Below are positions 58,063 through 64,000 of a stretch of 64,000 nucleotides of DNA, piece by piece; within the stretch, counting starts at the first letter, position 1, and each line of letters starts with the position of its first letter. Origin of the DNA: Dolomedes plantarius (taxonomy: Eukaryota; Arthropoda; Arachnida; Araneae; Dolomedidae). Both the position numbers and the translations under genes were made by a program. The stretch is taken from contig OU015490.1 in assembly GCA_907164885.2 (NCBI GenBank), positions 14,595,995-14,659,994 on the forward strand. The letters are read 5' to 3'. Below the pieces are notes generated by a model that was not told the DNA's origin, made no database searches, and saw only the letters and a program-made list of their open reading frames with translations.

Positions 58063-58799
58063 ACTATATAAAACAGTTCCGTAACCGACTGACTGACTGA
58101 GTGACAGACAACGCACAGACCAAACCGCTGGACCTAAAGGGCTGAAATTTTGCATGGCGATTCTTCTTATAGTGTAGGGCTGCACTAAAAGAGATTTTTG
58201 GAAAAATTCTTCTTAGATTTTTTTAAATTAAATTTTTAAGCTGTTTTAGAAACATTCTGTAAAGTTTACATTGAAAATAATAATTGGAGTGTTATAGAAT
58301 TTATATCACGAGAAAGATCCTAAAAATTATTTTTAAATGAAATTTTTTTCGAATCTTTACCTCCATTTTCTGATTTTGGGTGAATTTTTAAGGATTCATT
58401 TTTAGAATTCAATTTATGAAATGCTGATCACGTGGCTTCTTTTCTTTTTGTGATACTTTAAATTAATTTATCGCCACGTGCATAGCAGCGAAATAAATTG
58501 ACCAAAAAATATTTTTTTTTTCTTGCTAATGCGGCAGACGATTGGACATTATCCAAAAAATATTAAAATACAGTGAAAGAAATATTCCTCAAACTGTACT
58601 ATATTAACTGTACTGTATTCTTTACTATGTTCTATTAGATTTAATTTCAACATTTTCTTCTACGTTATTTTGTCTATAAAAATATCCGTTACGATTTTTT
58701 TTATAAATATATATATATTTTTTTTGCCATTAATTGCATACATTGACCGCTGTATTTAATTTGAATGTACTCCGTAGCAAAGCACGGGTTTTCAGCTAG
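58063..58799 (+). mobile_element. Non-autonomous Helitron copy 3 (uninterrupted)
   Basis: About 737 bp, from CTATATAAAACAGTTCCGTA (5' T changed) to CTCCGTAGCAAAGCACGG, GGTTTTCAGCTAG and a following T. It has only a short TA stretch (58706-58718) where copy 1 holds Naiad copy A, so it shows the empty site. Confidence 0.85.
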
Positions 58800-58868
58800 T
58801 ATATAGTATAAAGGAAATTAAAATCTATTGAGTCGGGTTTCTCTGGCGTCATCACTCCATTGTACTGA

Positions 58869-59275
58869 TAATTACAAGATAAAAAGAATTTTTTATATAC
58901 CATGTTTTTAAAATTTCTGTTGAATCATATAAACTTGACAATTCTATGTATTAAATGCTTTTTAAAAAAATTTTTGATGAATTATCCCATCAACTTGAAA
59001 GAAAATGAAGTTAATTGGGAGTTAACTTGCGTTTAACTTTTCGTTCCCGTCCCGCTGCACCATTCTATAAAACAAAATTAGCTGAAAATTGATTCAATTC
59101 TGCTTAAAGATGGCTAAAAGTATTTAAAAAATGCATTGCCATCGTGTTCTGAGCTATTCTAAAAGTTTCAAATGTCTAGCTAGTCGGGAAGTTAGTTAAA
59201 ATCGATTGCAAGATTTGTAAGGGACAAACACACACACAAACAAGAAAGCAAGTTAATAAAAACATGGTAAAAATG
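58869..59275 (+). repeat. Dispersed repeat R1, copy
   Basis: Same family as 42791-43240; inverted pair TACCATGTTTTTA (58898) and TAAAAACATGGTA (ends 59269). Confidence 0.82.
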
Positions 59276-59340
59276 GATCAAAACTTCCCTCTATTTTAGA
59301 ATATTATGAAATGTTTACGACAATGATATTTGTTTGCATG

Positions 59341-59384
<44 letters not shown>

Positions 59385-59918
59385 AAAGTAATGCTAGTGT
59401 AAGTAAGTAATGCTAGAAGCATAAACTATAATTAACTATATTAATTAGGGTTAAAATTAGGCAAATTAGCTTCGAACGGTAACTTACTAATAGAAATTTT
59501 TGTGTTTTCGAGCTACGCATACGCAACTGAAATCATACGTTGTTTTTTGCAACGGAGAGTTTATGGTCATTGATAATGAATTGCTCCCACGTGCTTGGCC
59601 TGACGCAATCGTCGGATGTTCGAAATCACGTTAGTCTAACTCCCGATGCTTCGCCCGCTTTTGCATGACGCGCGAAAAAAGAACAAAGCATGAGATTAGG
59701 GATATATTTTGGAGAGATGGGACGCGCGTCTGTCGGGGGGCATGAGAAATGATTGAGGATGGTCTTTTAGCTGAGCTGAGGAGGTTTTTTTTAATAATGT
59801 TGGGAAATAAAGTTGTTTAAATGTAACTTAAGTGTTGTTATTTACCACCGGTCTAAAAATGATGACCGCCATTCAGATTAATTAGTAAGTAAAAGTGTAC
59901 GCGCCGAAGTGCTGTGTC

Positions 59919-59923
<5 letters not shown>
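59276..59923. other. (TA)n(TG)n and unique sequence, no gene
   Basis: TA/TG tract 59341-59384. 59565-59620 matches a segment at 54296-54352. Nothing coding. Confidence 0.45.

Positions 59924-60000
<77 letters not shown>
59924..60000. repeat. (TA)n at the 5' side of Naiad copy D
   Basis: Pure TA joined directly to truncated RT coding sequence. Confidence 0.95.
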
Positions 60001-60002
<2 letters not shown>

Positions 60003-60672
60003 ATTGTTCTAAAGACAATAGGAATAAGCATATTTTAGACTTCATAGCTGTGCTAACACGTAATTATTACCCCGATAGTCTTTCCCAGCACATAATTGGT
60101 TATTTTAGATTTAATGAATAGTTTGTTCTCTTGAAATTAATAAGTAAATCATAAAATAAATTTAATTAGAGTAAATAACTACTAAAAATAAAATAAATAA
60201 ATAAAATTAATAATTTAAGTAAAAATAAAATAAAAATAAAATAATAATAAATTACTCTTAGTAATAATAATAAAAGACTAATTTAATTTTGGTTTAATTG
60301 TCCTAAAACACAGTCTCCATAGTTGGTCAGTTTCTGTGTTTCCAATTGCTCCTTGGTTGCAAGTTTTGTGACGTCAGTGATCTTGCGGTTACCTATTCTT
60401 AACTTCCACTCTGTCTAGCGCCAGACTTGGTGTTCTATGGATAAGTAACTCTTAATTCAATTCTACAGTTTCTCATGGATTGTACGGTGTCTAAGTATGT
60501 TTATTGCTTAGGTCATACTTATCAGAAACAATCCATTGGCTTTTAGACAGTATCGACACCACTGATGAAGAGATGCTGTCTAAAACCTCTTTCATTCTTA
60601 TCTTTTCATGTTTTTAGTTCCTGGCTGCAAGTAGTCTTAGTGCTCATACTGGTTTTTCTCTTTCAACTTTTT

Positions 60673-60674
<2 letters not shown>
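60001..60674 (+). mobile_element. Naiad 3' end, copy D
   Basis: It opens in the last 40 codons of [37 protein letters not shown], stop at 60119-60121. This aligns with the C-terminus of copy A. The 3' region has H1 (about 60475-60537) and H2 (60546-60580) and ends TTTCAACTTTTTCTTATATA in (TA)n. Confidence 0.88.

Positions 60675-60728
<54 letters not shown>
60675..60728. repeat. (TA)n at the 3' side of Naiad copy D
   Basis: Pure TA. Confidence 0.95.
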
Positions 60729-60731
<3 letters not shown>

Positions 60732-60905
60732 GTGGAGACCTCTGTAGACGGCCACTTTTTTTCGGCAATATGACTGGCCGCCTTACAGAAGTTTCCCTGT
60801 CTTTAGTTTTAAATAAAATAATAAATATATTTTCACCTCGACCTTATAAAAGTTTGGCATTCGAGAGAGACGTTCAAGGATTTGTGGAGCGTGCCCACCC
60901 CCCTG
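60729..60905 (+). repeat. Repeat R2 (Tigger-like end), forward
   Basis: AGACCTCTGTAGACGGCCAC, CTTTTTTTCGGC.ATATGAC, GCCTTACAGAAGTTT, then CACCTCGACCTTATAAAAGT. The same order appears inverted at 62505-62693. Confidence 0.75.
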
Positions 60906-61088
60906 CCCGGCCCCCATTTGAACTAAATAAATATCTACTGAATCAGTGCTGTATATTTTGAAACAAATGGATGCGAACGTAAGAAGATACCTTAGAGATA
61001 AACATATATATTCACTTAATTTTTTTTTTACCATTGAAATCGTAATTTGATGCCAAAATGACGCAAAAACTTTCAGAATTACCGAAAA
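60906..61088. other. Short unique sequence
   Basis: Nothing recognised. Confidence 0.4.
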
Positions 61089-61512
61089 ATAATTACAAGA
61101 TAAAAAGAACTTTTTATATACCATGTTTTTAAATTTTCTGTTGAATCATATAAACTTTATAATTCTATGTATTAATAAATACTTTTTTTAAATGCTTTTG
61201 ATGAATTATCCCCTCCACTTGAAAGAAAATGAAGTTAATTGGAAGTTAACTCGCATTTAACTTTTCGTTCCCGTCCCGGCCGATAGATGGCTGCATCAGT
61301 CTACAAAACAAAATTAACGGAAAATGAATTCAAAGCAGCTTAAAGAAGTCTAAAAGTATCAAAATAATGCATTGTCTTCGTGTTCCGAGCCATTCTAAAA
61401 GTTTCAAATGTCTAGCTAGTCGGGAAGTAAGTTAAAAATCGATTTCAAGATTTGTACTGGACAAACACACACACAAACAAGAAAGCGAGTTAATAGAAAC
61501 ATGGTAAAAATA
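61089..61512 (+). repeat. Dispersed repeat R1, copy
   Basis: Same family as 42791-43240; inverted pair at 61119 and ending 61506. Confidence 0.82.
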
Positions 61513-62152
61513 GACAACTGGCTGATATATGCATACGTTCTCATTAGAGTAACAGGGAAAACCCTGTCGCCAATCGGAGAAATTTAGCGCCAAGAAATCG
61601 GGAACCACTTTCCGATGTCGCCAATTTATCACTGGTAAAGAACTGAGACGATGGCTCAGCCTGGGTTCTAGGATCTAAGGTTTCTGGAAGAGGCATATAT
61701 GCCTTCAGCTTTATCTGAGTTCTCACAAATTGCTGCCACTGATTAGCAAGAATTCTAACAAAATTGTAGAAAAATGAATCAGTACCTCTGTCAGATTCTA
61801 GTTATAAAGAAAAGCACCGAGCATTTCGACGCTTGGACTTACCTTTGACTTTTTTTTCCTGTTCATGGCTAAAGAAATGGGCTACGGAATTTTTAATAAA
61901 TCACGTCTGAGGAAGGAACAACAACAATAAATAGAAGAAAAAAAAAGAAGAACTGTTTAATAAGTTTCATCGAACACGGAATCAAAAGAAAAGGCAGCTT
62001 TTCATCCGAAATATCCAATTTCTGGTCGGATACAAATAAGGCACAAAAACGTCTCCCCTCTCTCTGAATGCATAATTAGAGACAACAAATTCATTTTTCT
62101 GAAAGATGTTTGTGATCGCCTGCTTTTAAAACCTCCATTCCTTCCCCCCCCC

Positions 62153-62186
<34 letters not shown>

Positions 62187-62229
62187 ATGCGAAAAGCCCC
62201 CACCCGCCCCCCACCCGGGTAACATTCGC
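61513..62229. other. Unique sequence, C-run and (CT)n, no gene
   Basis: A C-rich run near 62142-62155 is followed by a (TC)n tract to 62186. No coding supported. Confidence 0.4.
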
Positions 62230-62440
62230 AAGTCCTTCCATTAAAACGCAAATTTATAGCGTGCTCCGAGGCGGCCAAAATGGCGCTTCCAACTCGTGGA
62301 TGCCGTCGCTTTTGGCAGCGGAGAAATGAAGCGGAGTGGCGGTCGGTTGCCATGGCGACGGTATCGGCGGAGGCGTGCCTTTCGACAACTGGAGCCGTGA
62401 AGCGAAATAGGGCCGCTTTGCAAAGAGGCAGCTGCATAAT
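62230..62440 (+). repeat. GC-rich dispersed repeat R3, copy alpha
   Basis: The best-preserved copy. It has CCATTAAAACGCAAATTT, then GCGGCCAAAATGGCGCTTCC (YY1-like core at 62275-62290), GCAGCGGAGAAATGAAGCGG, the RFX-like GTTGCCATGGCGAC (62346-62359), GGAGGCGTGCCTTTCGACAA, TGGAGCCGTGAAGCG and GCAGCTGCATAATTCAC. I see no B box or tail, so it is not an evident SINE. Confidence 0.8.
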
Positions 62441-62504
62441 TCACAGCTCCGAGGAAATATTCATCCGTGGTTCGCGTCTTATGATTTTTCGGGCCGGGGA
62501 GAGG

Positions 62505-62693
62505 GAGGGGGGCGCTCCACAAATTCTCGAACGTCTCTCTCGAACGCCGAACTTTTATAAGGTCGAGGCGAAAATATATTTATTATTATTTTTTTTAAAC
62601 TAAATACTTCTGTAAGGTGAAACTTCTGTAAGGTGGCTGGTCATATAGCCGAAAAAAAAGTGGCCGTTTGTAGGGGTGGCGGTCTACAGAGGT
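62505..62693 (-). repeat. Repeat R2 (Tigger-like end), reverse
   Basis: Reverse-complement relative of 60729-60905, ending GGCGGTCTACAGAGG in front of (TA)n. Confidence 0.75.
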
Positions 62694-62715
62694 ATATATA
62701 TATATATATATATAT
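62694..62715. repeat. (TA)n between R2 and Naiad copy E
   Basis: Pure TA. Confidence 0.9.
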
Positions 62716-62893
62716 GATCATACTTAATAGAAACAATCCAATGGGTTTTAGACAGTATTGGCACCGCTGATGACAAGGTACTGTCTAAAAACCTATTATT
62801 CACTTTACTATTCATACATTTCACTTATCTTTTCATGTCTTTGGTTACTGGCTGTATACTGGCTGTATACTGGCTTATACTGGTTTTTCCCTT

Positions 62894-62900
<7 letters not shown>
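62716..62900 (+). mobile_element. Naiad 3' end, copy E (truncated inside hairpin H1)
   Basis: Begins ATGATCATACTTAATAGAAACAATCC and keeps the right half of H1, all of H2 (GACAGTA...TACTGTC, about 62749-62783) and the tail. A short TGTATACTGGC triplication lies near the end, followed by CA and (TA)n. Confidence 0.82.

Positions 62901-62944
<44 letters not shown>
62901..62944. repeat. (TA)n microsatellite
   Basis: Pure TA between Naiad copy E and the next MITE. Confidence 0.95.
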
Positions 62945-62947
<3 letters not shown>

Positions 62948-63462
62948 TGGGTGATCGGTCAACGAACAGTTCGGACTACGAACAATTCGGTTAACGAACA
63001 CCTTCACGAAAGATTTTTGTGTTCGGACAACGAACATATGTTCGGATAACGAACTAAAACGAATTCTACCGAACACCTCTATGACAAAAGGTCGAAAGAA
63101 GTTTCTAGTAGTCCAAGATCAACCAAGGGTTGGTTCAGTGAGTTTATATAATAATTGTAATCAAAAGGTCTACAAACGATACAATTTTAGTTATAAACAT
63201 TTATTTTACATGTATGTACAACCCTTAAAGGGGGTCTACAAATTGCCACTAATCTAAGAGCCATGCCTATATGGTTAAGTTCTATCTAGTCGATTTCTAA
63301 AAATGGTGGGGGCGCTGGTCGCTACGTCATACGAAGAGAGAAAAGCAATTGACATTGGACATGTTCTTTAACGACCCATTGAAAAAAAAAAGATTGATTA
63401 ATGTGCAAGACTGTATTATTTTGACAAAAAAAAAGACTTACTAATAAATTATAACTATATAT

Positions 63463-63544
<82 letters not shown>

Positions 63545-63687
63545 TTTAATTTAGTTTTAAGGGCCTCCAGAACGAATTTATCGAAGTCCCATAAAAATCT
63601 ATGGTAAATCGATGATCGGTTAACGAACATTTCGGTTTACGAACATAGTCTTGGAACGGATTATGTTCGCAAACCGATCACCCAGTG
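62945..63687. mobile_element. Tigger-like MITE with TA flanks
   Basis: 743 bp. Ends are CAGTGGGTGATCGGTCAACG and the complement of CACTGGGTGATCGGTTTGCG. GTTCGG.TAACGAAC phrases recur in both ends. It contains its own (TA)n tract (63473-63541). Confidence 0.87.
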
Positions 63688-63691
63688 TATA

Positions 63692-63772
63692 TATATAAGA
63701 CAAAGTTGAAAGTGAAAAACCAGTATAAGCTCTAAAACTGCTTGCAGCCAGGAACTAGAATCATGAAAAGAT
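63692..63772 (-). mobile_element. Naiad 3' terminus, copy F (about 80 bp)
   Basis: Minus strand: ATCTTTTCATGATTCTAGTTCCTGGCTGCAAGCAGTTTTAG (in pieces) and ending CACTTTCAACTTTGTCTTATATA. TA repeats stand on both sides. It is the shortest copy. Confidence 0.8.
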
Positions 63773-64000
63773 AATATATATACACGCACACACAGAGCCA
63801 AGCCGATCCATCGGGGTGGTTGGGGAAGTTTCAAAAACGGCACCTATTCAAATTTTTAGAGACACTCTCAATAATTAGTGTACCACTATTAGAAATAGTG
63901 TACTTAAATAGAATAACGAACATTTTCGGTAAAATATGTATTTCGTAAAGAGATAAGTTTAATTTATTTTTTTTTTATTTAAAATTTCAAAAATTACAGT
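63773..64000. other. Unique sequence to the window end
   Basis: Nothing recognised. Confidence 0.4.

Overview
The window is eukaryotic, AT-rich and dominated by repeats. One host gene is clear: the 3' part of a zona pellucida (ZP) domain membrane protein, with a GT-AG intron of about 4.1 kb. Everything else recognisable is mobile-element or tandem-repeat DNA. The ZP protein is of the arthropod cuticle/apical-matrix kind. The Tc1/mariner transposases and the Penelope-like element with an N-terminal GIY-YIG nuclease (Naiad type) resemble families I remember as abundant in spiders. My best reading is an arthropod, probably a chelicerate and perhaps a spider. This is recall, not a database search.

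Layout. 1-6.2 kb: a broken copy of a multi-copy hypothetical protein family (707-2.85 kb), a 450-bp foldback, a Tigger-like MITE and long (TA)n arrays. 6.2-13.3 kb: two ZP exons; the intron between them holds a non-LTR relic and a TTAA-flanked MITE. 14.9-21.3 kb: a PIF-like MITE, a foldback made from a transposase 3' end, a Tigger-like element, a Tc1 relic, a complete Tc1-like transposon with an intact DD36E transposase, and small MITEs seated in (TA)n. 21.4-24.4 kb: a non-autonomous Helitron split by a Naiad copy. 25-33.1 kb: a Tigger-like element, a nearly full-length but frameshifted Naiad, a Helitron helicase relic sharing its 3' end with the small Helitrons, an internally deleted DUF4817-type transposon and a second Helitron copy. 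33.9-43.2 kb: 300-bp and 67-bp tandem repeats, a broken Tc1 element, two tRNA-derived SINEs, a hairpin MITE, a Naiad 3' end, a broken DD41D mariner-like element and an interspersed repeat. 45.5-46.3 kb: a polypyrimidine tract. 47.4-52 kb: an 84-bp minisatellite with a strict higher-order structure. 52-64 kb: GC-rich dispersed repeats, a 149-bp tandem array, an 820-bp TTAA foldback, a third Helitron copy and further Naiad 3' ends and MITEs.

How the pieces work together. About thirty (TA)n arrays act as landing sites. TA-targeting DNA transposons and at least six Naiad copies sit directly in them. The three Helitron copies give natural empty and filled sites for one Naiad insertion. The most unusual structures are the 84/252-336/840-bp minisatellite hierarchy, the Naiad 3' ends that all pass into (TA)n, and a four-copy GC-rich repeat carrying YY1-like and RFX-like motifs. 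Most long open frames here are translations of (TA)n, (CT)n or minisatellite DNA and are not genes.
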